DNA from: Anniella stebbinsi
Taxonomy: Eukaryota > Chordata > Lepidosauria > Squamata > Anniellidae
Assembly: GCA_029215795.1 (NCBI GenBank)
Contig: JARDYH010000003.1
Location: forward strand, 31,931,001-31,995,000
Direction: 5' to 3'
Length of the DNA: 64,000 bases
Shown here: positions 1 to 20,590 of the stretch, one piece after another
Numbering within the stretch: position 1 is the stretch's first letter
Layout of the letters: each line of letters begins with the position of its first letter
The notes under the pieces: model-generated
The model's input: only the letters and a program-made list of their open reading frames with translations
What the model was told of the DNA's origin: nothing
Databases searched by the model: none
Program-made: the position numbers and the translations under genes

Positions 1-919
1 TAAACAAGATTTGGAGTCAAAGTTACTCTCCTATGTATCTGCCTTCTACTGTGTTCATCTGTGCCTTTTTGGTACTCTTGACCAGAATAGGACAGGGTGT
101 AGGCATCCATATTGTGGAACGCTTTCCCAAGAGTGGCTTGTCTGGCTGTCTGTTGGCTTTTCGGTCTAAAGTGAAAGGATTTTTATTTTGCCAGGCTTGG
201 GGTTTTTTTATTTCATTTTTATCATTTTTTTAATTATATATTTTTCCACAAAGCAAACTAAGGCTTTTAAAGTATGTAGTTACACTTGCTGGGGGTGGGT
301 AGGGGTTGTTCGTTTGTTTTGTTTCGTTGGGGGTGTTTTTTATACCTACTAGTTAGATAAAACCAGGTTCTCTCTCTGTGTGTGTGTGTGTGTGTGTGTG
401 TGTTTTAATTCTTGTATATTGAGATTTTATACCAAATGGCATTTAAAGCCTTCTTGGGGGCCTTTTTAGCTGTCTGGTGAGGTATGTATGTGTTAAGTAA
501 ATGAACTGGAGGTTTAGGCATGCTTTCTAATACATATGCTATGTATCCCACTTCTGAAAGAGGTGAGGTTGATGGATAATTGAGACGGGGCCTTTTCTGT
601 GGCAGCACCCCTGTTGTGCAACTCCCTCTTCAGGAAGATCAGGCTATTCCCCTCGTTATTATCCTTTAGGTAGCTGGAGAAAACAATGTCATTCTGCAGG
701 CCTTTAATCGTTAATGCTGCTTTCTATTTTTTTGTTTACTATTAATCCCTGGTTTTATTGTACAAAGTGTTAGTCAGCTTTTTGTAGTGTGTGTATTTCA
801 TTATTTGTATTGTCTTATCTGTACATCACCTTGAGTACTCATTGAGCAAAAGGGTGATCTGAAAATCTAAATCAATAAATGTGCCTGAAGCTTTTAATGC
901 TGAATGTCAGTCTCCTGTG
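1..919. other. MCM5 intron sequence
   Basis: AT-rich non-coding DNA upstream of the first MCM5 exon in the window. I see no exon here; the only clear structure is the TG microsatellite. By inference it is the 3' part of an MCM5 intron whose 5' exon lies outside the window. Confidence 0.6.
377..403. repeat. (TG)n microsatellite
   Basis: About 13 uninterrupted TG dinucleotides preceded by a short CT run. Confidence 0.95.
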
Positions 920-1110
920 GAGGGGCCATAGCTCAGTGGTAAGGTGAACATTTTGCATGCAGAAAGTCCCAGGTTCGATCCCCGACATCTCCAGGTATGA
1001 CTGGAAAAACTCCTGCTTGAAAGTCTGGAGAGCCGTTGCTGTCAATCAGTGTTGACAGTACTAAATGGACCACTGCTCTGACTCAATATAAGACAGCTCC
1101 CAATTTTCTT
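920..1110 (+). repeat. tRNA-derived SINE (type 1)
   Basis: The head carries RNA polymerase III promoter boxes: an A box TAGCTCAGTGGT at 929-940 and a B box GGTTCGATCCC at 972-982. The non-tRNA body ends with text resembling 'tggaccactgctctgactcaatataaga', a layout common in squamate SINEs. It lies in an MCM5 intron in the gene's orientation. Related minus-strand copies are at 3598 and 60258. Confidence 0.8.
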
Positions 1111-1439
1111 AATTCCTAGTTTGATCAGTATTCCCTTGACCTGGGTTCTTACAAGCATGTGTGAATCTTTTTAGTGTGGTCAGCCTCACAAAAGCTCTAG
1201 ATTAAGTAGAATGGTGTGAGTTCCTTTTCTTTTTTTGTTCGATATTTTTGGGATTTGAAATGCTGCAGTTTTTGCAGCAGCAGGAGCTTGGGGTGATTTG
1301 GCATCTTGCACCAGCTGCCTGTGACTAATAGAAGTGGAGAAAGGATAGATTGCTTAATGCTCTACTCTTCTTCCATTCACATTCCCACATGAGAAACCTA
1401 ACTTTGTAATTTTTTGGATTCTGTTCCCCCCTTTGAAAG

Positions 1440-10606
<9,167 letters not shown>

Positions 10607-10910
10607 AATGCCCAGTTTCTCCTTGTGACCTTGAAGTCAGTTGGTTTTCTATGCAGTCAGCGCTAACGTTTTAGGAGTCTTCTCAAACTATGTGCCTCCC
10701 AGCCCTGAGTTCTGCAACAGAGCCTTCAGAGTGAAGAAGGGGAGGAAAGTGGGACACCTACACCCTAAGCACAGAAGTTCTTCCAGACATGGAAGTCGGC
10801 AGGCGGTTGAGGATACGAAGAACTCTTGATTTTAAAATTTGTTTCAGCTTCTGCATTACAGTGTCACCTTGATCTTTTGCTATAACATTAAAAGCCTTTA
10901 AACTGCATTC
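10607..10910 (+). promoter_or_regulatory. MCM5: MCM5 3'UTR with ATTAAA polyadenylation signal
   Basis: An ATTAAA hexamer lies at 10887-10892, about 280 bp after the stop. A GT-rich stretch 'gatgtgtttgtaatggg' follows at 10931-10947, the usual layout of a cleavage site. The cleavage position near 10910 is inferred. An AATAAA at 11300-11305 is a weaker alternative. Confidence 0.6.
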
Positions 10911-12091
10911 AGTCATAACAAATAAGTTATGATGTGTTTGTAATGGGTAGATGGTATTGTGTGAAAGGTTGGGTAAGGAAGACTGGGCTGACATATAGGC
11001 AAAGTTCTGTTTCTGCCAAATCCTTCCATTCGCTCACTCTGGAAGGTGAGTCGCTTGGTGTTGTCAGTGATACTGTGATCTCAAGTGACCTACATTGAGG
11101 TCACTGATATCATCCCAGGGGCAAAAGGTTTGCAGAAAACAAAGATCCTTCCCCTGAGAGGTGTGAGTTCCAAGGTATGTTTATGCAACCTGGCACATCA
11201 ATAAGTAATTAACCAGTCGTTGTTAAAGTAATTTGTGTGCGTCATCCACCAGTAGAGGCGGGGAGGCAAAAGTGCTAATATTTGTAGCAAGGGTGCTACA
11301 ATAAATCCTTCCCTTTTTGAAATGAGCTATTTTTACATAGCTACCAATGGCATAGAACAGGTAACAGAGTGACTTTAGCCATGACTGTTTCCATGAATGC
11401 AAGTAGGGAAAAGACTTAATCAGAAAATGACCAGAGCATATCAGTTCACCTGTCTGCTGCCCTCTGCTCACAGGTGAGTAGGGCAACCGTGTCCACAGCT
11501 TTCCAACATGCAAGTATACTCCATTTTAGAGAAAAGCACTATCTGCCTGTAGTACTGCCCTCGAAGAAGGAATGGCCATCTTGTACTCTCTTGGAGGAAC
11601 AACCTTCAGTATTTCATTTTATTCTATGCTGATTTTTCCACAACGGTGCCCAAAGTAAGATCACAATGAGCAATTTGCTAAAAACGTCACGAAAAGTAAT
11701 ATAGCAAGTATGACAAGATAATATTTAACAATGTAGCATCTAAAATAGCAAAATAGCAGCACTTGAAAACCCTCCAGCACTGCAATCTAGGAACCAAATA
11801 ACCAGGTCAGTGTAACATAGATAGTTATGCACACTTCATCTACATAGTCCCCCAAAAGGCTTGGTGAAATAATATAGTCTTTGCCAGTTAACTCCAGGTA
11901 TAAAGCAGACCTCCATAGGTAGTGAATTCCACAAAAGCAGCATCATTGCCCAAAACACCACCCAGCTTGACTTAAACTATGCCCATGGAACTGAAGCGCC
12001 ATGACTTGGTATTAAAATGTGCTTTTCATGCAAGGAGACCCTGCCATCTCCAGGTAGTGCTTGGAAAAGTTCCTATCCAGAACCACTGCTA
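10911..12091. other. Intergenic, no recognised feature
   Basis: AT-rich DNA with no supported exon, RNA gene or clear repeat boundary. Short open frames here lack family resemblance. Confidence 0.5.
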
Positions 12092-12490
12092 GGCTGCATT
12101 TGCACATAATGCTAAATCATGGTTAGCAGCTTTAGCAATGAATTGTCTTGAGGACAAGCAAGTTAACTGCAGCTTTTCCCCCTTATTTTTGGTTTGCTTC
12201 TCTCACCCATTTTACCAACTGGCAGAGTGGTTCTGTTTTCCGGCTGTGCTTGCTGGGTGCCTTTTTTTCAGGGCAGACAACAGCACAAACAAACCATGGT
12301 TCTGGATTCAGACATCACAACAAGCCATGGTTTCAACAATTTCATAAGCCAACAACAAATGACCAATTCTAGTTCTGATTTATAGCTGGTAATGAACGAT
12401 TGTTTGTTTATGGGGATGAGTTCAAACACAACAGCAATCCAGATTTCAATAAACCAAACCATAGCTTGGCATTACGTACAGGCCAGTGTA
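12092..12490. repeat. MITE, family C (copy 2)
   Basis: Left end 'gctgcatttgcacataatgc' followed by 'taaatcatggttagcagc'; right end 'accatagcttggcattacgt'. The two ends pair imperfectly as terminal inverted repeats. Confidence 0.5.
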
Positions 12491-13198
12491 GACAACACTT
12501 AGTGAGATAGATCACCTTGGTATAAGGTTGCTTCATGTGCTCAACTCTTGAGTAGGACCACCTCAGAGAAGTTACATATGGGAGAAAGTGCTCCTTCAGA
12601 TACATTAGGCCCAGACAATTCAGGTCTTTTGTAACTCCTGAGATATCAATGTACTGGGGTCTGGGAGGATTTTATCCTATTCTCAAAATTGGCAGGGTAG
12701 GTAGCTGTAGTCTAGCACAAGAGTGGGCAGACTTCAGGCTTGTGGGATCTACACTGGGGTTTTATTAGAACCCCAAGATCCACCCTCTAGAGCCTGGTGC
12801 AAAAGACATCCACTTTGAACTAAAGAATTCTGAGCCCAGGAGATTGTAAGTAGCAGAACTGAATGGAGCTCACAGTACTTCGTCATAAAACTCTACTCTT
12901 GGTTACCTCAAATGTTCCTCATTTCAGTGGGTATGGGGGGGGGGGGGAGTCATTTTGCTGCTGCTATTACAAACAATTGGGAGTCAAATAGATGCAGATT
13001 TACATTTTTCCTGCCCCTGCTGCAGCATATGTCTGTCTTAGTGGCTGTTGTTTTACAGGTGAATTGCTTCTCAGTATGTTAGATGCAAATGGTCAGAGTC
13101 TGCCAGCATGAATGAATAAAGCCATGATTTGTGGGGATGCATGGAGTGCATGAGCTGCTTCTGATTTGCATGAGCATCCTCTGAATGCCCCATTCATG
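12491..13198. other. Intergenic, no recognised feature
   Basis: Mixed low-copy DNA with a G run at 12936-12948; no supported gene. Confidence 0.45.
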
Positions 13199-13507
13199 GG
13201 CTTAGTTCGAACAACACTTTAGGCAATGGAGGGGGGAAGAGGCAACTGACGGTAAGTTATTTTTGGGGTGCCCGACACACACCACGTTGACCCTCCCCCC
13301 GTTGTGCGGCTGAAAGTGGTGGCCTCATAATAAGCAATGGGGCTCCGAAAAACAACGGAGCAGGCCGTTGTTTTTCCCCGTTGCTTAATAACGTACCGTC
13401 AGTTGTGTGTGTGTTGTGTGTCACCTGACACACGACACAATAAACAACACAACTGACGGTTGCCTCTTTCCCCCCTCCATTGCCTAAAGTGTCGCCTGAA
13501 CTAAGCC
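13199..13507. repeat. Palindromic MITE, family J
   Basis: The ends GGCTTAGTTC and GAACTAAGCC pair. The arms continue 'cactttaggcaatggagg' against 'cctccattgcctaaagtg', then 'caactgacggt' against 'accgtcagttg'. About 309 bp, non-coding. Confidence 0.75.
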
Positions 13508-13574
13508 ATGGATTGTTAGCAAGACATCTGAATCACAACACTGGGTTGTTTCTGGGCTAACAAATTTTACTGAT

Positions 13575-13735
13575 TCATTTTATTTATTTATTACATTATG
13601 TACGGCCCAATAGCCAAAACTTTCTGGGTGGTTCATAGTATTTAAAACCATAAAATATAAGATGACAAAATACAATTTAAAAGTTTAAAACTATGGTATT
13701 AAAAATTAAACAACAAACCTTTGCAGCACAACTTC
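13575..13735 (-). mobile_element. L2-like LINE 3' end fragment
   Basis: In reverse this is the LINE 3'UTR with its TAAA-rich tail: 'tttatttatttattacatta' then 'tacggcccaatagcc', comparable to the 3' end of the L2 at 51.5 kb. No coding portion remains. Confidence 0.55.
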
Positions 13736-14021
13736 AGAAGCCAGTTCCACTACTCTGCTAATGAGTGCGTTTGTGCTCATTAGTGGAGTAAAGGGTTTTT
13801 TGTAGATTTTTTTTTCACTTTTTGAAAGATTTGCACATATTTCTCTTTATTCCCCCCCCCCCCCACACACACACACACACACCCCTTCGGGAAGATTTGT
13901 TCAAATTCATTTTTTAAAAAAACTTTCAGGATGATTTGCACAAATCTGCTAAAGCACAGTAACTACTCCACTATTTAGTAACTGTGCTTTAGCAGATTTG
14001 TGGAAATCTCCCTGAAAGTTT

Positions 14022-15830
14022 AAATAAATAAATAAATAATATATTTATTTCTTACCCGCCTCTCCCTCTGGATCGAGGCAGGGAACAACAATAAATATAA
14101 ATACAAAAACCATAAAATAGATAAAACATTAAAAACAAATAAAACTAATACATTATTAAAACATCTTAAAGTTCAACTAGGTAGGCCTGCCGGAAGAGAG
14201 CAGTTTTCATGGCTCTCTTAAATTCAAGAAGAGTGAGTTGTCGAATCTCTCCCGGCAGGCCACTTCACAGTCTGGGAGCGGCAGAAGAGAAGGTCCTCTG
14301 GGTAACACTCGTCAGCCTAGTTCTGGCTGATTGAAGTAAATTCTTCCCAGAGGATTTAAATGTGCGGGGTGGATTATACGGGAGAAGGCGATCCCGCAGG
14401 TAACCTGGACCCAAACCATGTAGGGCTTTAAAGGTAATAACCAACACTTTATACTTCACCTGGAAACTAATTGGCAGCCAGTGGAGTGATTTCAAGACTG
14501 GTGTAATGTGGTCACCCCTAGGTGTATCAGTGACCAACCTGGCTGCCATATTTTGAAGTAGTTGGAAGTTTCCGGACTAGGCACAGAGGTAGCCCTATGT
14601 ACAGCACATTGCAGAAGTCGAGCCTCGAAGTTACCAGTGTGTGCACTAGGTCTTCCAACTCTAGGAAGGGGCACATCTGGCTGTCACATCTATCTGAGCT
14701 GTCATTTGGAGTGACGGATCCAGGAGCACCCCCAAGCTGCGAACACAGCCTTTCAGGGGGAGTGTAACTAGGCTGACCAGATAAAATCCAGGTAGGGCTC
14801 ATATAACTTTAACAGTTGTAGAGAAAAGGGAATTTCAGCCAGTGTCATTTGTATGCAATTAGTTCCTGGTGATATTCCCTCTTCATCACAATAGTTAAAG
14901 GTGCACGGGCCCTGCCTTCTTTTGCATATGGTCACTCTAGTATAGTGCCTGCAACTTTAACTGTTGTGATGAAGAGGGAATTTCACCAGGAACTAATTGC
15001 ATACAAATGACACTGGCTGAAATTCCCTTTTCTCTACAACTGTTAAAGTTACATGAGCCCTGACCTGGATTATATCTGGTCACCCTAGTGTAACCCCATC
15101 CAGAACTGGTTGACACACCTCCAAACCCAGGTTGGGGCCTTTGACAGCAAGCACCTCCGTCTTGTCTGGATTCAGCTTCAGTTTGTTTTTCCTCATCCAG
15201 CCCATTACCACCTCCAAGCATTCATTCAGAGGAGACATACTATCCTTAGCTGACGCTGTTGTCAAAGGCATAGAGAAATATATTTGGGTGTCATCAGCAT
15301 ACTGATAGCACCCCGCCCCATGCCTCTGGATGATCTCTCCCAGCAGTTTCATGTAGATGTAAACAGCATTGGGGATAGGATGCCACCTTGTGGTACACCA
15401 TACGACAGCTCCTTCTTTGAGGAGCAACTATCCCCAAGCATCACCGTCTGGAACCTGCCTGAGAGATAGGACCAGAACCACTGAAGCACAGTAGCCCCTA
15501 TTCCCAATCCCCTCAGGCATTCCAGAAGGATACCATGGTCAATGGTATCAAAAGCTGCTGAGAGGTCCAGGAGTACCAACAGGGACACACTCCCCCGTCA
15601 ATACTCAGGTGTAGATTATCCACTAAGGTGACCATAGCGGTCTCAATTCTGTATCCTGCCCTGAAGCCAGTTTGAAATGGGTCTAGAAAATCTGTATCAT
15701 CCAAAACTGCTTGGAGTTGGAAGGGAACTGCCCTCTCCATCACCTTGTCCAAAAACGGAAGGTTTGATACCGGCCTGTGGTTATTAAGGTCCAGGGGGTC
15801 CAGGGAGGGCTTTTTTAGAAGCAGCCATAA
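14022..15830 (-). mobile_element. L2-clade LINE, broken, reverse strand
   Basis: Reverse-strand reading gives L2 reverse transcriptase in fragments: [48 protein letters not shown], then the C-terminal SSAAPRL region and a 3'UTR ending in TAAA repeats. Several frameshifts break it. It lacks the endonuclease part (5' truncation) and closely resembles the copy at 19114-20588. A 319-bp MITE at 14769-15087 interrupts it, so the LINE predates that MITE. Confidence 0.85.
14769..15087. mobile_element. Palindromic MITE, family A (copy 1), inside the L2
   Basis: Termini TAGGCTGACCAGAT and ATCTGGTCACCCTA pair. The flanking LINE sequence gtgtaac is repeated on both sides (14762-14768 and 15088-15094). 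The long arms include 'ggaactaattgcatacaaat'. The loop is in the opposite orientation to the copy at 34571, meaning opposite insertion direction. Confidence 0.85.
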
Positions 15831-16334
15831 AAAAAATGAGCAAATCACCCCAAATATTTTTTTAAAAAATGTTCAATTTGTGCAAATCTTTTTGAAGGGG
15901 GGTTACATTTGTGCAAATCTTCCTGAAGGTGGAAGAAAGGAGATGTTGCTGTCTAAAGAAGTGAAGGAAAAGTAAATTGGCTAGTGCCATTTCAAGATAT
16001 AATAGAGCATAACATTAGCAAAATTGCAAGGAGCGGGTGGCAGGGTTTTTTGCCGCTCTTGTCAGATGGCTCGCTATGCTGAAGCTATTACCATTTTCAG
16101 ATGTCACGACAAAATAGCTTGAGAATAAGCCATCCTAAACAATCCTACTACAATCCATGGATTCTCAGGGTGGGTTGTTTGTGAAAAATTGACAGAAAAG
16201 CTGTGCCAGGTTGGGACGTCACACAAAGCTCCCCTGTACCACCCATGGTGCCAGCATGACGTGCAAATCAGGTTGGCAAGTCTAAAAGCAGGGCCTCTTT
16301 TGTCTTTAGTTTTTGTGCAAGCCGTAGTGGTTTT

Positions 16335-16668
16335 AAACACTTTGTGAATGTTATTTATTACTATTCCAAGGCTAACACCACTGCTCTTACAAAATGGGAT
16401 TTTCCCAGAGTACAGGTCATGGAATAATGGGCTCAAGTTACAGGAAGCCAGATTCTGGCTGAACATCAGGAAAAACTTCCCAACTGTTAGAGCAGTACAA
16501 CAATGGAACCAATTACCTAGGGAAGTTGTGGGCTTTCCCACACTAGAGGCATTCAAGATGCAGCTGGACAGCCATCTGTCATGGATGCTTTACTGCACTG
16601 AGTACTGGGTTGGACTCAATGGCCTCATAGGCCCCTTCCAACTCTACTATTCTATGCTTCAATGATTC
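16335..16668 (+). mobile_element. CR1 LINE 3' end
   Basis: Encodes the last part of CR1 reverse transcriptase (WNQLPREVVGFPTLEAFK) and ends with the CR1-type 3' tail 'ggcctcataggccccttcca...attctatg'. Strongly 5' truncated. Confidence 0.85.
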
Positions 16669-17107
16669 AGTCTCTGTTTATGTGAAAAAAAATTGGAAGC
16701 AACCTTGACCTTTTCTTTGTTTTTCTGCCCATGCTTGAATTTTCTTTGAAATAGCCTGCCCAAATTATAAATCTGCTATTTTCTCAAGTTGCTCCCAGGT
16801 CTTCTAAAAGAATAACATGGGAACCACTGTTGTTGAAAAGGATGAATATTACCTACCTACCCATAAGTGGGCATTGTGAAGGTATCTGAATGTTACATTT
16901 TTAATGGCCAGTAGAGGGTGCTAGCAATTTGGGAACAATACAAGCACTCCCCTAAGCCACTGGTTGCAATGAGTTAAGTTGCTGTTGCTTTATCAAAATA
17001 AAAGGAAAGAGATGAACTGGCTTGCGATCAGAAAGTGCTTCTGCTCTCCTCAGCTGGAAGGATACTGATTGAGCACTACATGAGATCTGCCAGCAATCCA
17101 TTCCACT

Positions 17108-17330
17108 TCTAAGAACGTAAGAGTCATGCTGGATCAGAGCAAGTGTCCATCTAATCTAGTCCAGCATTCTGTTCACACAGTGGCCAACCAGCCACCTGTG
17201 GGAAGCCCACAAGTAGGACAAGAATGCAATAGCACCCTCCTGTTCATGTTCCCCGGCAATTGGTAAACACTGACATACTGCCTCTGATTTTGGAGGTAGC
17301 ATTCAGCCATCATGACTAGCCCTGATCATG
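17108..17330 (-). mobile_element. CR1 LINE 3'UTR fragment
   Basis: Reverse of the CR1 3'UTR also seen at 30650-30815 and 31900-32030: 'gctggatcagagcaagtgtc', 'tgttccccggcaatt', 'gaggtagcattcagcc'. Confidence 0.7.
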
Positions 17331-17639
17331 TGGAGGTTTTGGGTGCTTTCAGGCCAGGCTTTTCCTCCTTCAAAAATGGAATTTTATGTGGGATCCAAAT
17401 ATTTTCCATTTGCAACCCTCTGGTGTTTTCCCTCTACTGCTTCCAGTGGTGCAGTTACATCATTTTAGACTGCATTAGTTCAGTCATGAAACACACAACT
17501 AGCGTTTCTCTTCCCTCCTCCAATTGCCATTACATGCTTTACAACTGCTTCTATATTACTGATGTGTTAGAACAACCCTAGCAACAACAGTATTTTTATT
17601 ACCTCTCTTCTCGCTCGTTGTGGTTTTTCTAGACGGACA

Positions 17640-17924
17640 TGGCGGGCTTTGCCAAGTCATGCTGTCTTTTACAGATTCAGGAATTTCCTGACTATTGAGC
17701 ATGTTTTAAGTAAGACTGCTTTCTGGATGTTGGTGTGGATGTATTTTGGTAGGCCCAGTTTCTGAAGGTTTTCTGTATAGTTTTTTAATGTGATGCCAAT
17801 AACGGATGTGACTAACAGAATAATTGTGACCTTTTCCTGTTGCCATAGTTTTTTAACTTCCATGGCCAGTGGTATATATTTTTCTTTCTTTTCCTCTTCC
17901 TTTTCTACATTTTTGTCATTAGTT

Positions 17925-17926
<2 letters not shown>
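17640..17926 (-). mobile_element. Non-LTR retrotransposon C-terminal fragment, perhaps R4/Dong-like
   Basis: The reverse strand reads KYIPLAMEVKKLWQQEKVT, then GITLKNYTENLQKLGLPK and IQKAVLLKTCSIVRKFLNL. I recognise this pattern as the C-terminus of a site-specific non-LTR element, probably the R4/Dong group, but cannot confirm the clade. The fragment abuts an (ATC)n microsatellite at its upstream side. Confidence 0.4.

Positions 17927-17963
<37 letters not shown>
17927..17963. repeat. (ATC)n microsatellite
   Basis: About twelve ATC repeats at the edge of the retrotransposon fragment. Confidence 0.95.
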
Positions 17964-17964
<1 letters not shown>

Positions 17965-18357
17965 GGCTTGGCAAACAGGATTTAGCAAGGGTTTATCAGG
18001 ATTGCAAACCCTCAGAGAGAGAAAAACAACATTGAGCTTGTTCAGTTTTGCATTTTAAACTCACCTAAATCATAGCAACATCATGACTACAGGAATAAAA
18101 TGGTGTTTGCTTCTGCTACCCTGATGCCCTCATAATGTGCTGCTCTCTAGATGATCATTTGGGCCTCCCCTGAGCTGCACGGCTCTGGACTTTGACCCTA
18201 GTGTCCTGTTCTAGCTGTAGTACTTGCTGCTTCCATCTTTTTTTTTCTTCCCAGGAGAAAAAAGAAAAAGAAAACGTTAAGGAGTAAAAGACAGAATAGG
18301 TGCACAATACCTTCTGGCTGTTAGCACTACGATCCGTCTGCCTGGAAGCAATCCATA

Positions 18358-18652
18358 CTGGGCCTGTTCAGACAACACGCTAAGCCATGGTTAGACTGCT
18401 AACCTTTTGCAACAAATATTTAGTGAGTGTGTTTAAAATGTGGTTATGTAGCCACCATAGTTAGGAATGGTTCGCATGACACACCAAGCCATACTGGCCC
18501 TGCTTAGAAGACACCTTAAACCGCAGTGGTTAAGGCTTTTTTGTTAACAAAAGCTTTAACCACCATGGCTTAATGTGTCTTCTGAATAGGGCCACTGTTT
18601 AGCTCAAAATGCTTAATGGCTTAGCGTGTTGTCTGAAACAGGCTCGCTGTCC
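18358..18652. repeat. MITE, family C (copy 3) with a second MITE nested inside
   Basis: The outer ends 'ttcagacaacacgctaagcc' and its reverse 'ggcttagcgtgttgtctga' pair. A smaller palindrome at 18493-18597, with ends 'tggccctgcttagaagacac' and 'gtgtcttctgaatagggcca', interrupts the right half. Confidence 0.7.
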
Positions 18653-19113
18653 TGACCAATAGGCAGATCTATTTAAAATGTGATAGGCAATGCAGCTTCT
18701 TAATGATGATATAACCCTGCAGCGATTGCCTGATTGTTTGGGGGGTGAAGCCGTTGCAACAGACCAGCTATTGCCAATACTTTTTCTTCAAAGCTGTGAT
18801 GCATTATGGATGAAATGTCTGACTCTGTAAATCATGTGGCTGCTGAAATTCACTGCCAAGAACTCCGTACGCCCCACTGAGTTAAGCGAACCTGCCCTTC
18901 TCAGGTTTGTGTAGTTTCACTTCCTTCCCCACTCCCTGGCCCTGTTTTAGACAGTATTTATCTCTCCTCTGCAACAGATCAATCCAAAGAGCAAACCTCT
19001 TTAGTACATTCCTCAAATTTGGGGATGGGGAGGAGGCCCTTAATGAAATCCACAAGCCCCCTCCCCATTTTAACTAATTGCGGTTCTTCTTACAAAATGC
19101 TACATATTCAAAA

Positions 19114-20554
19114 GGGAGTATTTGGGCAAGGTGATCGAGAGGGCGGTTGCCTTCCAACTGCAAGCAGTTTTGGATGATACAGATTTTCTAGACCCATTTC
19201 AAACTGGCTTCAGAGCAGGATACGGAGTTGAGACTGCTATGGTCGCCTTAGTGGATGATCTACGCCTAAGTATTGACAGGGGGAGTGTGTCCCTGTTGGT
19301 ACTCCTGGACCTCTCAGCGGCTTTCGATACCATCGACCATGGTATCCTTCTGGATCGCCTGAGGGAATTGGGACTCGGAGGCACTGTGCTTCAGTGGTTC
19401 CGGTCCTACCTCTCGGGCAGGTTCCAGATGGTGATGCTTGGGGATAGCTGCTCTTCAAAAAAAGAGTTGCTATGTGGTGTACCACAAGGTGCCATCCTTT
19501 CCCCAATGCTGTTTAACATTTACATGAAACCGCTGGGAGAGATCATCCGGAGGCATGGGGCGGGGTGCTATCAGTATGCTGATGACACCCAAATATATTT
19601 CTCTATGCCTTCGACAACAGCATCAGCTAAGGATAGTGTGTCTCCTCTGAATGAATGCTTGGAGGCGGTAATGGGCTGGATGAGGAAAAACAAACTGAAG
19701 CTGAATCCAGACAAGACGGAGGTGCTTACTGTCAAGGGCCACAACCTGGGGTTGGAGGTATGTCAACCAGTTCTGGATGGGGTTACACTCCCCCTGAAAG
19801 ACTGTGTTCGCAGCTTGGGGGTGCTCCTGGATCCGTCGCTCCAAATGACAGCTCAGATAGATGCGACTGCCAGGAGTGCCTACTATCAGCTTCGGCTGAT
19901 ACGCCAGCTGCGCCCCTTCCTAGAGTTGGAAGACCTAAAATCAGTAGTGCACGCACTGGTAACTTCGAGGCTCGACTTCTGCAATGCGCTGTACATAGGG
20001 CTACCTCTGTGCCTAGTCTGGAAACTTCAATTAGTTCAAAATATGGCAGCCAGGTTGGTCACCGGTACATCTAGGGGTGACCACATTACACCAGTTTTAA
20101 AATCTCTTCACTGGCTGCCAATCAGTTTCCGGGCGAAGTACAAAGTGTTGGTTATTACCTTTAAAGCCCTACATGGTTTGGGTCCAGGTTACCTACGGGA
20201 TCGCCTTCTCCCATACAATCCGCCCCGCACGCTCAGGTCCTCTGGGAAGAATTTATTACAGTCAACAAGAACTAGACTGACAACCGTTACCCAGAGGACC
20301 TTCTCTTCTGCCGCTCCCAGATTATGGAATGACCTGCCGGGAGAGATTCGCCAACTCACTAGTCTTCCGGAATTTAAAAGATCTATAAAGACTTATCTCT
20401 TCCGGCAGGCCTACCCAGATGAATTTTAAAGTGTTTTATTGGTGTTTTATTGGTGTTTTAATGATGTACTGGTTTTATCTGCTTTTAATCAGTTTTTGTG
20501 TTTGGTGTTGTTCCCCGCCTCGATCCGTTGGGAGAGGCGGGTGATAAATAAATA

Positions 20555-20588
<34 letters not shown>
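19114..20588 (+). mobile_element. L2-clade LINE, 5' truncated, open reverse transcriptase
   Basis: Starts abruptly within the reverse transcriptase domain and runs through the stop codon at 20429, a short 3'UTR ending 'ggcgggtgataaataaatat' and an (ATT)n tail at 20556-20588. No endonuclease region remains. It is much less damaged than the related reverse-strand copy at 14022-15830, so it is younger. Confidence 0.9.
19122..20429 (+). CDS. L2 reverse transcriptase, 435-codon open frame of a truncated element
   Basis: Retrotransposon protein that would copy the element's RNA into DNA at a nick. Motifs in order: [13 protein letters not shown] at residues 61-73 (catalytic block A), CGVPQGAILSPM at 118-129, QYADDTQIYF at 151-160 (catalytic YADD), then thumb and C-terminal regions to FRQAYPDEF. 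The frame is free of stops, but the first ATG is an accident of 5' truncation, so the protein lacks its N-terminal endonuclease and cannot be a complete ORF2. Confidence 0.85.
   Translation: MGKVIERAVAFQLQAVLDDTDFLDPFQTGFRAGYGVETAMVALVDDLRLSIDRGSVSLLVLLDLSAAFDTIDHGILLDRLRELGLGGTVLQWFRSYLSGRFQMVMLGDSCSSKKELLCGVPQGAILSPMLFNIYMKPLGEIIRRHGAGCYQYADDTQIYFSMPSTTASAKDSVSPLNECLEAVMGWMRKNKLKLNPDKTEVLTVKGHNLGLEVCQPVLDGVTLPLKDCVRSLGVLLDPSLQMTAQIDATARSAYYQLRLIRQLRPFLELEDLKSVVHALVTSRLDFCNALYIGLPLCLVWKLQLVQNMAARLVTGTSRGDHITPVLKSLHWLPISFRAKYKVLVITFKALHGLGPGYLRDRLLPYNPPRTLRSSGKNLLQSTRTRLTTVTQRTFSSAAPRLWNDLPGEIRQLTSLPEFKRSIKTYLFRQAYPDEF

Positions 20589-20590
<2 letters not shown>

Larger units (their letters stand above)
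13738..15965. repeat. Old AT-rich repeat split by an L2
   Basis: Blocks 'gatttgcacaaatctgctaa' at 13932 and 'tttgtgcaaatcttcctgaa' at 15908 flank the LINE at 14022-15830 and look like the two halves of one older inverted repeat. The left half contains a C-run/(AC)n microsatellite at 13852-13884. Confidence 0.4.

Noticed and set aside
920..1000. tRNA gene
   Set aside because: A and B boxes are present, but the sequence continues into a SINE body and tail, and related copies occur elsewhere.
19122..20429. Functional host gene for the 435-codon frame
   Set aside because: Motifs are those of L2 reverse transcriptase, the 5' end is truncated and the element has its own 3' tail.
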